Part shown: positions 1-7,379 of the stretch, in pieces
Layout: each line of letters starts with the position of its first letter
How positions within the stretch are numbered: position 1 is the first letter of the stretch
Assembly (NCBI GenBank): GCA_032095175.1
Contig: DAMCZI010000062.1
Span: 1-20,598, forward strand
DNA from: DAMCZI01 sp032095175
GTDB taxonomy: Bacteria; Bacillota; Clostridia; Clostridiales; Caloramatoraceae
Direction of reading: 5' to 3'
Length of the DNA stretch: 20,598 nt
Program-made: the position numbers and the translations under genes
The notes under the pieces: model-generated
What the model saw: the letters and a program-made list of their open reading frames with translations, nothing else
What the model was told of the DNA's origin: nothing
The model's database searches: none

Positions 1-13
1 TTTGCGGGGGTTT

Positions 14-241
14 TTAACTTCCGCTTTGCTTGATTTCTATTCTACCAAAAACATATTGATAACAGGAATTGATAGAATCCGGACCTAAGTCAATAAGCAA
101 ATCATCATTTATCACTACTGATGCTCTCTTTCTTATATCCTTACCTTTCAATTTTTTAGCTTCTTTACATATACTACAGTTACAAAAGGGCAAAGGCATT
201 GCCGTGGCAGCTGCAGTACCTAAAAACGTTACTTTCATCAT
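14..241 (-). pseudogene. Truncated MBL-fold metallohydrolase (N-terminal 75 aa only)
   Basis: The first ~60 residues match the start of PhnP/MBL-fold hydrolases that carry a Cys cluster: a MKVTFLGTAAAT beta-strand/loop, then C-x-C-x2-C (FCNCSIC), an R-K-R region and a LLIDLGPD strand. In the family this is followed at once by the metal-binding HxHxDH motif in a protein of roughly 250 aa. Here the frame closes after FGRIEIKQSGS, before any HxHxDH, so the catalytic site is absent. A GAGGT ribosome site lies 6 nt before the first ATG. The frame closes only 13 nt from the window edge, so the cause of truncation (frameshift, deletion or recombination) cannot be seen. Its upstream DNA resembles the A-left end of repeat R, so it is probably the leftmost visible cargo of the repeat array. 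A functional 75-aa product is unlikely. Confidence 0.6.
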
Positions 242-565
242 TTTTTACCTCACAAATATATAATAATCTCCTCTCTAAATTCTCATTTTATCAAGTTGTT
301 TACATCATTCATAATCCTATAAGTAAATATTAAATCAAACCACATTGGTTGCTAAGTTCATACATTACCTTTTAATTAATTTGTCACATATTTTATATGT
401 AAACTTTGGAAATCCCGCACTTTATTTGCAAGCTTTCTAAAGTTTATTAGACTGTTGTGAACCAAAATAAGAATATGATATATTTATTTTATTAATATAA
501 AAACTTGTAAGTTTCAGTTTATTATTTATAGTCTATAGAAATAATATAATAGCTTAATACCACTG
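242..565. repeat. Gene-free spacer with decayed remnant of repeat R
   Basis: No gene is seen in these ~320 bases. Around 264-285 the text TAATAATCTCC followed by AAATT resembles the left end of part A of repeat R (compare 9569-9590). At 400-412 and 434-446 two arms form a 13-bp hairpin with one G-T pair. After it comes TTAGACTGTTGTGA, matching the sequence just after the R hairpin at 4771 (AAGACTGTTGTAAC). The right arm also keeps the TTTGCAAGCTTT core of the R hairpins. I read this as an R copy that has lost its promoter and binding-protein portion. The homology is short and degenerate, so this rests on pattern matching by eye. Confidence 0.45.
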
Positions 566-1411
566 CTACCATCTATAATGTGCAATCAGGTCACCAAAGG
601 TATTAATTAGAGCATGAGCAGTCATGCTGGTACCAATACTTTTTGACTTCCATACCAATAATCCTAGTACTAAAGCAGTAACAGGAACACCTATAAAGAA
701 TGCTAAATTAAGGCTACCTAGATAGTATATATGTCCCAGCATAAAAAGAAATGCTTGAAGCAACCAGATCCAACTTTCCTTCCATTTTAACTTAACAAGG
801 TATCCCCATATAAATCCTCTAAATAGTGGTTCTTCTAAAGCTGCAGCATTGTTTAGTTGATTAAAAAATCTAAATATAGCCACAGCAAAGGATGCCTTGG
901 AAGCTACTTTGGAACTTGCGGGTATTATAAAATAACCATAAATTACGCCTGTTAATATACCTATAACCACTGATATAAAAATCCATTTTAACATATTTCT
1001 TACGTTGATTTTGTACGATATAGCATGACGATAGCTAAGCGCTATAAAAAGTATCAATGATATAATAATTTGGAACCATGGTAAGTTCATTGTGAGTATT
1101 GGATGTGGTGTAGAAGGAATAAAAACTTTATAAGAAATAAGGCTTAATATTGGTGCTAATATAAATATTAATATTGCTCCAGTATCTAAATGAAATTGCC
1201 TTAATTCTTCTCTATTTAACCATATAAAAATAGCTGTTAGAAGATATGTTCCATTTTGAAATATACTAGCTCCAATACTTAAATTCATAGGTAAAACTTT
1301 CAAGACCGCTAATATTATAAAAGGAAATCGTAAAATTATTAAACCTAATAATAATAATAGCGATATGTAGCTATATGTTTTTGTTTTAGTTTGAACCACT
1401 TCAACATCCAT
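566..1411 (-). CDS. CPBP-family intramembrane glutamic/metal protease
   Basis: This 281-aa multi-pass membrane protein has the motifs of the CPBP (CAAX protease and bacteriocin-processing) family: E193-E194-x3-R198 (EEPLFR), H227 in LFMLGHIY, and H266-x3-N270 (HALIN). About eight hydrophobic segments span residues 15-260. Length is normal for the family. AAAGGGGG lies 8-9 nt before the ATG and supports this start. Known members process prenylated or secreted peptides, protect against self-made bacteriocins, or act in membrane stress; the substrate here cannot be told. It stands alone, facing left, between two R remnants, so it looks like a single-gene cargo of the array. Confidence in the family is high, in the role low. 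Confidence 0.85.
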   Translation of the reverse strand: MDVEVVQTKTKTYSYISLLLLLGLIILRFPFIILAVLKVLPMNLSIGASIFQNGTYLLTAIFIWLNREELRQFHLDTGAILIFILAPILSLISYKVFIPSTPHPILTMNLPWFQIIISLILFIALSYRHAISYKINVRNMLKWIFISVVIGILTGVIYGYFIIPASSKVASKASFAVAIFRFFNQLNNAAALEEPLFRGFIWGYLVKLKWKESWIWLLQAFLFMLGHIYYLGSLNLAFFIGVPVTALVLGLLVWKSKSIGTSMTAHALINTFGDLIAHYRW

Positions 1412-1583
1412 ATGAATTGCCCCCTTTATGTCTTTTAATCTATTTATTTACCTATTTTTTAAAACTGGTAAATAATTTTCCTAATACCAAAACAAAATTA
1501 CTCCATTATGAAATGTATGCTATTCAAATACTGAAAGCATTTCAAAAGCATCCACTTATTACAAATTAGTTGTTGCACAATTA

Positions 1584-1672
1584 TATACTATTGTAAATCA
1601 ATATGAAAATCATATATTCTATATTGATATGACTAAAAAATGTTATACTTAGTATTTTTATATATTTATTCG
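1584..1672 (+). repeat. Partial copy of repeat R part A (promoter portion)
   Basis: This segment aligns without obvious gaps to 4157-4245, 8137-8225 and 9650-9738, covering the TTGTAA box (1591-1596), a 16-nt spacer, a TATATT box (1613-1618) and the following TTATACTTAGTATTT text. It stops abruptly near 1672, where the kinase coding region begins on the other strand. The last codons of that kinase (stop at 1666-1668) therefore lie inside the repeat. The leader, ribosome site and binding-protein fragment are missing, so if the promoter is active it would read antisense into the kinase genes. Confidence 0.7.
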
Positions 1673-2241
1673 CTCAAAGATTTTATGAAAGAATTAATCA
1701 CATCCTTCCTATTATTTGAAGTTTCAAAATAAGGTAAGTCAAATTTTAAGCATTGTTCTTTTAATAATTTACTTATTTCCACAATTGAAATACAATTTTC
1801 CATGTTTTCTTTATCAGATAAGTAATATGTGTAATCATTTGGTGTATCATATGCTTTTAATATTCCATATCTCTCTTGAGCTGTAACCTCTGGTGTTATA
1901 AAGTAATAAATATCACAAATAGAACCATCTATATACTGAACGAAATCTTGCGGTAAAAGTTGATAAATATCAATTACCATTCCATAATCAAGCTCATCAT
2001 ACTCACCACTGTCCATCATTGCACGAATAAAGGGTGCCATTTTTGCACTTATATTAACAACGTTATCATATGGTTGCGTATCAGCATCCGAATCAATTCC
2101 TGTTTCAGGAAAATTTTTTTCAATTCCTGCAATAATTGAGTCCATGCTAATATGTTGGTACCCGAATTTTTTAGAAATCATCTGTGAAATTGTGCTTTTA
2201 CCAGCACGCGATACGCCTGCAATAATTATATGCTTTTTCAT
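1666..2241 (-). CDS. P-loop nucleotide/nucleoside-kinase-like protein
   Basis: This 191-aa protein has a Walker A motif at residues 9-16 (GVSRAGKS) directly after the first beta-strand, as in adenylate/shikimate-kinase-like P-loop folds. An acidic SMDSI segment follows, and there is a Y/FITPE region where such kinases carry the strand before the lid. The substrate is not recognisable; small-molecule kinases or phosphotransferases of this type act on nucleosides, antibiotics or sugars. An AGGAGG ribosome site lies 5 nt before the ATG. Its 3' end overlaps the R part-A remnant, so the C-terminal residues may have been set by the junction. It lies 55 nt downstream of the next kinase gene on the same strand and is probably co-expressed with it. 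Confidence 0.7.
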   Translation of the reverse strand: MKKHIIIAGVSRAGKSTISQMISKKFGYQHISMDSIIAGIEKNFPETGIDSDADTQPYDNVVNISAKMAPFIRAMMDSGEYDELDYGMVIDIYQLLPQDFVQYIDGSICDIYYFITPEVTAQERYGILKAYDTPNDYTYYLSDKENMENCISIVEISKLLKEQCLKFDLPYFETSNNRKDVINSFIKSLSE

Positions 2242-2296
2242 GATACCTCCTAAAAAATAATATAGATATCTTATCTACAAATTAGGAATTTATTAC

Positions 2297-2800
2297 TTAC
2301 TTTATAACATCTTGATAGATTATATCCACTATTTCATTTAAACTTAATTCTTTATGCAGGCATATTTCAGGAATGATATCTAATAAATCTTTTTCATTCC
2401 ACCATTCTCTCATTTCCTCTTCTCCAAATTCATGTGCATTAGGCTTTTGTTTATGACGATTTAAAGTTTCTTCAAAAGGTATGTCGAAGTAATATGCAAA
2501 AATTTGATTGTTAAATTCCTTTAGTAAATTTTTAAATAATTTTTTATACCACTTTGAATTAAAAATGCCTTCCAAAATTACTATATTACAATGGCTTTTT
2601 CCGTATATTGCAAGTTCCAATAATAACTGACTTGCTTCTGGATTGGTTCCGTCTTTCACAAATAGCATTTCTCTTCTAACAACATCTTGTGAAATTAGCA
2701 TTGTGCCATGTCCAAACTTTTTTTGTAAAGCTTTGCCTGTAGTAGTCTTACCACTTCCAGAGTTACCTCTTAATATTATTAACCTTGCCACTCCATCCAT
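2297..2800 (-). CDS. P-loop small-molecule kinase (AAA/zeta-toxin/Cpt-like fold)
   Basis: This 167-aa protein has Walker A at residues 12-19 (GNSGSGKT), an SQDVVRREM segment, a hydrophobic strand ending in LEGIF (a Walker-B-like acidic residue), and a Y-FDIPFEET-x2-RH lid-type region with basic residues. This is the layout of chloramphenicol-phosphotransferase-like and related single-domain kinases. It is not a close relative of the neighbouring 191-aa kinase. AAGGGGAG stands 7-8 nt before the ATG. It sits between the VOC gene and the other kinase, all facing left. The substrate is unknown; resistance or detoxification is a reasonable guess from the neighbourhood only. Confidence 0.72.
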   Translation of the reverse strand: MDGVARLIILRGNSGSGKTTTGKALQKKFGHGTMLISQDVVRREMLFVKDGTNPEASQLLLELAIYGKSHCNIVILEGIFNSKWYKKLFKNLLKEFNNQIFAYYFDIPFEETLNRHKQKPNAHEFGEEEMREWWNEKDLLDIIPEICLHKELSLNEIVDIIYQDVIK

Positions 2801-2862
2801 CTGATATCTCCCCTTCTGAATTAACTAATTACCATTTATATAACTCAACCTTAAATTGCAAG

Positions 2863-3285
2863 TTATTTAACTCTTTTGAACATTGGATGATTTTCATTGA
2901 ATCCAACCAGATCCCACAAGTTTCCATACAAATCTTTAAATACTGCAACCGTTCCATAATCCTGTTCTTTAGGTTCTCTAACAAATTCTATTCCTATTTT
3001 TCTCATTTCATTATAATCACGCCAAAAATCATCAGTTCCTAAGAAAAGAAAAACTCTCCCCCCTGCTTGATTTCCTATGAAAGGCTCTTGTTCTGGTTTA
3101 GATGCTCTTGCAAGTAATATTGTTGTTCCGTTTGAACCTGGTGGAGATACTACCACCCATCTTTTTTCTTGCTCGGGTTGATATGTATCTTCTACTAATG
3201 TAAAGTGAAGTTTCTTTGTGTAAAACTCGATTGCTTCATCATAATCTTTTACTACTAAAGCAATATGTACAACTGATTGAATCAT
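2863..3285 (-). CDS. VOC-family (glyoxalase/bleomycin-resistance fold) protein
   Basis: This 140-aa protein is a single glyoxalase/extradiol-dioxygenase-fold domain. It has the VHIALVVKDYDEAIEFYTKKL start (first His a likely metal ligand), a central PGSNGTTILLA strand, and the end motif F-KDLYGN-WDLVGF with the usual D-x-x-G-N. Members bind a metal and isomerise, open or sequester small molecules; close groups include lactoylglutathione-lyase-like and antibiotic-binding proteins. GGGGGAG lies ~7 nt before the ATG. The gene faces left, ahead of the two kinases. The exact substrate cannot be read from the sequence. Confidence 0.82.
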   Translation of the reverse strand: MIQSVVHIALVVKDYDEAIEFYTKKLHFTLVEDTYQPEQEKRWVVVSPPGSNGTTILLARASKPEQEPFIGNQAGGRVFLFLGTDDFWRDYNEMRKIGIEFVREPKEQDYGTVAVFKDLYGNLWDLVGFNENHPMFKRVK

Positions 3286-3334
3286 TATTTTCTCCCCCTA
3301 TTCTATTAAAATTAATATACTAATTAACAGATAA

Positions 3335-3385
3335 ATTCCTGCTTATCGATAATATTATAAAAATAATCATTAGTTCGTAGTTTCA
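3335..3385. repeat. Possible decayed fragment of repeat R part A
   Basis: The text from 3335 (TTCCTGCTTATCGATA, then ATTAGTTCGTAGTTTCATACG) resembles the left part of A at 8075-8125 and 9588-9638, which share TTATCGGTATGATAAAC and TTAGTNCGTAATTTT. Several mismatches and small gaps are needed. If real, it splits the kinase/VOC genes from the ASCH gene as separate cargo units. Confidence 0.3.
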
Positions 3386-3426
3386 TACGATTATTCAATA
3401 ATATGAGAAAAATATGAAATAATTAT

Positions 3427-3861
3427 CTACATATTATATTCCCATACACTTAACTTCCCTTTAACTGGTATCATTTCTTTTAATGGTTCAATATTATCAA
3501 GTATCCATGCATATCTCCTTGGAGCATAATCTCCAAAACTATACTCATTACCAGTAACTTGCTGCCCATTTTTAAGATTAGCTTTTCTGTATATTGGTTC
3601 TGTTCCGAAATCTATTTCTATGCAATCGATTAAGCTTGTCCTTGCAATTATTACTCCACTTTCAAGGTTATTTATTGTGTATCCATGCATTTGCAATGTA
3701 GATTTCACAAAATACTCGTTACAAGCTTCTTTATCTATACTTTTACCTGCATGTATATACAATGTGCCTCTATAAGAAGTTTTCCAAGATCTTGTTTCTA
3801 TTTTCTTTTCTCCCAAAGCTATTAATGTAGCCCATGGTTGAATTAAGGTTATTACCTTCAA
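3427..3861 (-). CDS. ASCH-domain protein
   Basis: This 144-aa protein opens with LIQPWATLIALGEKKIETRSW and YRGTLYIHAGK, the typical beginning of the ASCH/PUA-like fold (QPWA-x-L-GEKxxExR-W followed by YRG-x-L-IHA). The domain fills the whole protein, the usual size for the family. ASCH proteins are thought to bind RNA or modified nucleosides; some relatives are N4-acetylcytidine amidohydrolases. The start overlaps the stop of the upstream 83-aa gene by 4 nt (ATGA), so the two are translationally coupled. No specific substrate is claimed. Confidence 0.8.
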   Translation of the reverse strand: MKVITLIQPWATLIALGEKKIETRSWKTSYRGTLYIHAGKSIDKEACNEYFVKSTLQMHGYTINNLESGVIIARTSLIDCIEIDFGTEPIYRKANLKNGQQVTGNEYSFGDYAPRRYAWILDNIEPLKEMIPVKGKLSVWEYNM

Positions 3862-4109
3862 AATCCCATCCCCTTTATTTCACAAAATCCTATAGTCATG
3901 AATGATTTATAAACATTGTCAAGTGAAGCAGAATAACTACTAATTATGCTTACTTTGCCCAGACCAGGCACTATGTCCGGTTCCCATCCCAGTGTGATTA
4001 CGACATCTTCGTGAATTTTTTCTGAGGCTATTCCCAATACATGAAAACATATCTCCTCATCATTAGCACCGAAACGCTTCATGCCTGATATCAAGTTGTT
4101 ATAATTCAT
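3858..4109 (-). CDS. Small protein of unknown function, coupled to ASCH gene
   Basis: This is an 83-aa open frame with CCTCC (GGAGG on the - strand) just before the ATG and a 4-nt ATGA overlap with the ASCH gene, so it is very likely translated. Residues ~30-58 (a VITLGWEPDIVPGLGKVSII stretch) resemble, to my eye, the start of a larger purine/uridine-phosphorylase-like protein, and the sequence ends in a Gly-rich tail (KGMGF). It may therefore be the N-terminal remnant of a longer protein cut by rearrangement. I do not recognise it with certainty and assign no function. Confidence 0.5.
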   Translation of the reverse strand: MNYNNLISGMKRFGANDEEICFHVLGIASEKIHEDVVITLGWEPDIVPGLGKVSIISSYSASLDNVYKSFMTIGFCEIKGMGF

Positions 4110-4163
4110 TACGAACCTCCTACATAAGATATAAAGAATTCAGTAGTTCTCATTCATATACTA

Positions 4164-4191
4164 TTGTAAATCAATATAAAAATCCTATAAT
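4164..4191 (+). promoter_or_regulatory. Sigma-A-type promoter of R copy 2
   Basis: TTGTAA (4164-4169), a 16-nt spacer and TATAAT (4186-4191) are conserved at the same spacing in the other A copies (8144-8171, 9657-9684; with TATATT at 1591-1618). This leaves a leader of about 155 nt before the ATG at 4355. Confidence 0.6.
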
Positions 4192-4354
4192 CTATATCGG
4201 TATATCCAACAAATATTATAATTAGTATTTCTATACATTTATTCAAATCCCTTCTTTTATAAATACTGCCTAAAAATCATTTTTACTACCCTCAGTGGCA
4301 AACCTCTTCCCCTCTCCATATTATAAAGTGATATCAAAAACTGGAGGTTAATTA

Positions 4355-4606
4355 ATGAAATCCAAAAAAATACTTGCTATTATGGCAGTATTTCTTCTAA
4401 CCGACTCCCTGTTCTCTGGCTGTAGACAGAAAAAGGATGCTACCCTTTTTAAGATAAAACTAAATGAGGTTGTTCGCTCAATATTTTATGTTCCAATGTA
4501 TGTGGCAATTAGTGAAGGCTTCTTTGCAGAGGAAGGAATAAAGATAGAACTCTTGACTGGACAGGGGGCAGATGCAACGTATACGAAAACACAAGTTTTT
4601 ACATAA
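4355..4606 (+). pseudogene. Truncated solute-binding lipoprotein (83 aa), R copy 2
   Basis: The frame begins exactly like the full binding protein at 9847: lysine-rich start, hydrophobic signal segment, lipobox LFSGC with Cys23, then the NMT1-type strand LNEVVRSIFYVPMYVA and EGFF-EEGI. It stays homologous through GAD (4573), then changes to ATYTKTQVFT and stops at TAATAA; the full protein continues KTMQQVLS. It covers about a quarter of the domain and cannot fold as a binding protein. The frame is nevertheless intact, with ribosome site GGAGGTT and ATG kept, and the changes relative to copy 4 are mostly conservative. It could be a dead fragment, a small secreted lipopeptide, or a leader RNA. 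I list it as a pseudogene, with the intact frame noted. Confidence 0.75.
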
Positions 4607-4723
4607 TAAAAAATTATCCTTATAATCATATATGAAATACTGACTCAATCCACATTTATCATTAAGCATCATATATCGCCTGCTAATTTTTATTTGATTT
4701 TTTTGTATTTTTACACATTAAAC

Positions 4724-4768
4724 AAAATTAAAAGCTTGCACCTTACATTGCAAGCTTTTTAACGTTTT
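4724..4768. terminator. R copy 2 hairpin (bidirectional terminator-like)
   Basis: An 11-bp perfect core pairs 4730-4740 (AAAAGCTTGCA) with 4749-4759 (TGCAAGCTTTT). With one bulged base it extends into AAAATT against AACGTTTT. The A-tract/T-tract flanks suit termination in both directions, ending the truncated binding-protein transcript on +. It is the most degenerate of the three long hairpins. Confidence 0.6.
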
Positions 4769-4949
4769 ATAAGACTGTTGTAACACAAAATATGAAAATA
4801 GCGAATCAACTTAACTTTGTATTTTGCTTATTTTCTGCATGAATAATATGGTAAGATAAAATTGTATTTCTATATAATGTAAATAGCAAAATAGGAACAG
4901 CACAACCTATTTCTTTTTGCTAAAATGAAATTACCGTACGGAGAAAGGA

Positions 4950-5915
4950 ATGGTTCTTTTGCAAAATGAAATTATTGAAACCGTACTTAATTATATTGAT
5001 GAAAATATAACCGAAAATATAAATGTTGGATTGATAGCAGAAAAATCCGGATATTCCGCTTATCATTTCAGCCGTTTATTTTCAGAAACTGTAGGAATAT
5101 CATTAATAGCTTATGTTACATGGAGAAAATTACAATTTGCATCATGTGATATTAGTAAAGGTGAAAAGGTTATAGATACAGCAATTAAGTATGGTTTTGA
5201 AACACATGGAGGCTTTACAAAAGCGTTTAAAAAATGTTTTGGGTTTCCGCCATCACTTTATATTTTACACGTCAATAACGGTCTCCCATGCAAAACAAAT
5301 CTTAAAACATTACAAACAAAATTTAAGAAAGGAGATTTATTTATGAACCCTTACATCATTGAATTAACGCCATTTTCGGTAGCTGGTTATCCAAGCTCTC
5401 TAACAATGTCAAAAGTAAAACGTACCGCTGATATACCTGCTTTTTGGAGCAATTCAAAAGTGGACCCAAGCATTCTGCTCAAAAACACAAGCAAAAGATT
5501 CTCCAGGTCAAAGCATTGTGAAATAAGTATGTGTTACGATGTTGATATAAATACTGGAGAATTTACCTATCTGCTTGGTAGAGGTATTGATAATCCTGAT
5601 GATTTAAACAATATTACATCCGATATGGTTCGTATTGATATATCAGGTTTATATGCTATTTTTTCAACACCTCCGACAGAACAAGAAGAACAATATATAC
5701 AAACCATACAAGATACATGGAATGATATTTTACTAAATTGGCTTCCTCATTCCGAATTTGAGTATGACGAAACTCGAAAAGACTTCGAATACTATGACTA
5801 CAGAGACCATGGATGGTATTTTGACGGTAAACGACAAATGGATATTTGTATACCTATTCGTCAGCGTGAAGAAGCTAAATGTAAAGCACAAATGAGGGAA
5901 CAATTGATAAAATAA
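4950..5915 (+). CDS. AraC-family regulator with GyrI-like effector domain
   Basis: This 321-aa protein has an N-terminal AraC-type double helix-turn-helix (about residues 8-105; second motif AIKYGFETHGGFTKAFKKCFGFPPSLY) and a C-terminal GyrI-like/effector-binding domain (about 131-318, beginning MNPYIIELTPFSVAGY). This is the Rob/SoxS-GyrI architecture of regulators that bind small hydrophobic molecules and control efflux or detoxification genes. GGAG lies 6 nt before the ATG. It is the only cargo gene of the array facing right, and it brings its own terminator. It occupies the whole space between R copies 2 and 3. No adjacent target gene on the same strand was found. Confidence 0.9.
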   Translation: MVLLQNEIIETVLNYIDENITENINVGLIAEKSGYSAYHFSRLFSETVGISLIAYVTWRKLQFASCDISKGEKVIDTAIKYGFETHGGFTKAFKKCFGFPPSLYILHVNNGLPCKTNLKTLQTKFKKGDLFMNPYIIELTPFSVAGYPSSLTMSKVKRTADIPAFWSNSKVDPSILLKNTSKRFSRSKHCEISMCYDVDINTGEFTYLLGRGIDNPDDLNNITSDMVRIDISGLYAIFSTPPTEQEEQYIQTIQDTWNDILLNWLPHSEFEYDETRKDFEYYDYRDHGWYFDGKRQMDICIPIRQREEAKCKAQMREQLIK

Positions 5916-5922
5916 TGCAATG

Positions 5923-5956
5923 GGGGAGCTATTTGTTTAGCTTCCCTTTATTTTTT
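5923..5956 (+). terminator. Intrinsic terminator of the AraC gene
   Basis: GGGGAGCTA (5923-5931) pairs with TAGCTTCCC (5938-5946), 9 bp with one G-T pair and a 6-nt loop, followed by a T-rich run (TTTATTTTTT). It starts 8 nt after the stop codon. The next R copy begins ~20 nt later. Confidence 0.85.
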
Positions 5957-5967
5957 ACTTTCACCAT

Positions 5968-6205
5968 TTGCTATTAGCATTTCTTCTGATCGCCCCCCTG
6001 TTCTCTGGCTGTGAACAAAAAAAGGATACTAATACTACCCCTTGTTAAGATAAAACTGAATTAGGTTGTTCGCTCTATATTCTACACTCCAATGTATGTG
6101 GCAATGAGTGAAGGCTTCTTTAAAGAAGAAGGGTTAGAGATAGACCTGTTTACGGAAAACGGGGCAGATGCAACGTATACGAAAACACAAGTTTTTACAT
6201 AATAA
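5968..6205 (+). pseudogene. Decayed solute-binding-protein fragment, R copy 3
   Basis: Homologous to 9860-10071 of the full gene but lacking the promoter, leader and ATG. The text begins inside the signal-peptide codons just after the AraC terminator. An extra C (ACCCC against ACCC, near 6050) shifts the frame into an immediate TAA, and a second in-frame stop (TTAG) follows. Despite this, the end is identical to copy 2: GGGGCAGAT to 6169, then the GCAACGTATACG tail and TAATAA. Within the coding part it matches the full gene (ACTAATACT insert, TTTAAAGAAG) better than copies 2 or 4, showing mosaic ancestry. Confidence 0.85.
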
Positions 6206-6314
6206 AAAATTGTTCTTTATGATTCCATAGGAAATACTTAACCCAATCAACATTTATCATTCAGCATAATATATCATCGGCTAATTTTCATTTGATCTTT
6301 TATGTGTTTTACAC

Positions 6315-6365
6315 ATAAAACGTTAAAAAGCTTGCAATGTAAGTGCAAGCTTTTTAACGTTTTAT
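6315..6365. terminator. R copy 3 hairpin, 22-bp perfect stem
   Basis: Arms 6315-6336 and 6344-6365 pair perfectly around a 7-nt loop (ATGTAAG). The centre is AAAAAGCTTGCA against TGCAAGCTTTTT, a bidirectional-terminator shape. Two of its base pairs (A6320-T6360, C6321-G6359) are replaced in copy 4 by G-C and T-A pairs. On the - strand it lies downstream of the acetyltransferase gene that ends at 6486. Confidence 0.75.
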
Positions 6366-6485
6366 AAGAAAGATACAACATAGCTGAAGCTAAGATTATA
6401 TTACTTCAACTCTACAAATTGGAATATCATCGCTTCTTATTATGTTTATTATATGAGGACAGATTAGCTACCTTATCATAAATTT

Positions 6486-7319
6486 TCATTGTACAGATTT
6501 TATCGCACTTTCAACAGTGTATACATCAGTAAATCCCAAACTATCATACAATTGTTTTGCCCAATTTCCAACGACACAATAAAGCCGGGCTGTTTTATAC
6601 CCCTCTTCAAGAATTTTATTGATAATATACTTCATAAACATACGACCAATGCCTTGATCCTGATATTGAGACTTTACAGATATACTTCCTATTTCATTAC
6701 CAACAACATGTGAATATCCAATGATTTCGCTACATTGAACATACACGAGTCGTTCCTTTTTTGTTAAAGCCCAGTGCTTTCGCATAGAATCGTTCGGCTG
6801 TTCTACTACAGAATCCGGAAAATCACCGACACGAATACGCATTTCGTGAAAAGCTCTTGCATACATTTCATGTGCCGATTCGTAATCATCATCATTGTAT
6901 TCTCGAATCGATAATAATGGTATATCAAACTGATGACCATTATACTCCATATAGGTTAATGAAAAACTTCGTTTGTATCCATGTTTTTCAGCAAACGATT
7001 TAGATGCATTATGATCTATCCGATAGGTCGTAGTTATCGTATCTGCCCCGGCATCTCGCAGGATTTGTTCACATAAGTTCAATGCCATATCTCCAATTCC
7101 ATTGCAACGATATGGCACATTTATAAATAGGCATAAATAAGCCTTTTTCCCTTTTTTGACCTGTGCAACTCCAGCAAGATCATTTCCATTCCATACGGAA
7201 TACATGTCCTTTCTATTCTCAAAAGCTTCTACTAACTCTACATCTACATTCTCAAAATTAAATAGATTACTACCTATATCATAATCCACATCCGTCATTT
7301 GTCTAATTGAAATCCCCAT
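6486..7319 (-). CDS. Double GNAT-domain acetyltransferase
   Basis: With the start at 7319 (MGISIRQM) the protein is 277 aa; GGAGGGG stands ~8 nt upstream, whereas the longer frame (7370) has no such site. There are two GNAT folds in tandem: the first with motif A near YRCNGIGDMAL, the second with YQDQGIGRMFMKYI, both of the R/Q-x-x-G-x-G acetyl-CoA pyrophosphate-binding type. Each domain ends in a Y/FxxxLGF-like element (KSFAEKHGY; KQLYDSLGF). Two-domain GNATs often acetylate aminoglycosides, amino acids or other small amines; the acceptor is not evident. It is cargo of the interval between R copies 3 and 4, facing left. Confidence 0.88.
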   Translation of the reverse strand: MGISIRQMTDVDYDIGSNLFNFENVDVELVEAFENRKDMYSVWNGNDLAGVAQVKKGKKAYLCLFINVPYRCNGIGDMALNLCEQILRDAGADTITTTYRIDHNASKSFAEKHGYKRSFSLTYMEYNGHQFDIPLLSIREYNDDDYESAHEMYARAFHEMRIRVGDFPDSVVEQPNDSMRKHWALTKKERLVYVQCSEIIGYSHVVGNEIGSISVKSQYQDQGIGRMFMKYIINKILEEGYKTARLYCVVGNWAKQLYDSLGFTDVYTVESAIKSVQ

Positions 7320-7379
7320 GATATACCCCTCCAAAATATTAATAATCTGCAGTTCAAAACTGCCTGACAAAGTTGGAAT

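Larger units (their letters stand above)
4157..4790 (+). repeat. Repeat R copy 2 (complete: leader, truncated SBP, hairpin)
   Basis: This is a direct repeat of 8137-8800 and, for its first ~410 bases, of the real transporter operon from 9650. Order: promoter 4164-4191, anti-ribosome-site strand at 4301-4307 and ribosome site at 4343-4349, truncated binding-protein frame 4355-4606, tail with double TAATAA stop, then the hairpin at 4730-4759. It is bounded on the left by the 83-aa/ASCH cargo and on the right by the AraC cargo. Each copy looks like a self-contained transcription unit. Homology was judged by eye; exact borders are uncertain by tens of bases. Confidence 0.85.

Noticed and set aside
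1666..2800. Toxin-antitoxin pair (two kinases as zeta-toxin system)
   Set aside because: Both proteins have P-loops; no small antitoxin-like partner or overlapping gene was found, so a TA call is not supported.
4355..4606. Sequencing or assembly error as the cause of the short binding-protein frames
   Set aside because: The same break and tail occur in three separate copies with different flanking genes and many independent substitutions.
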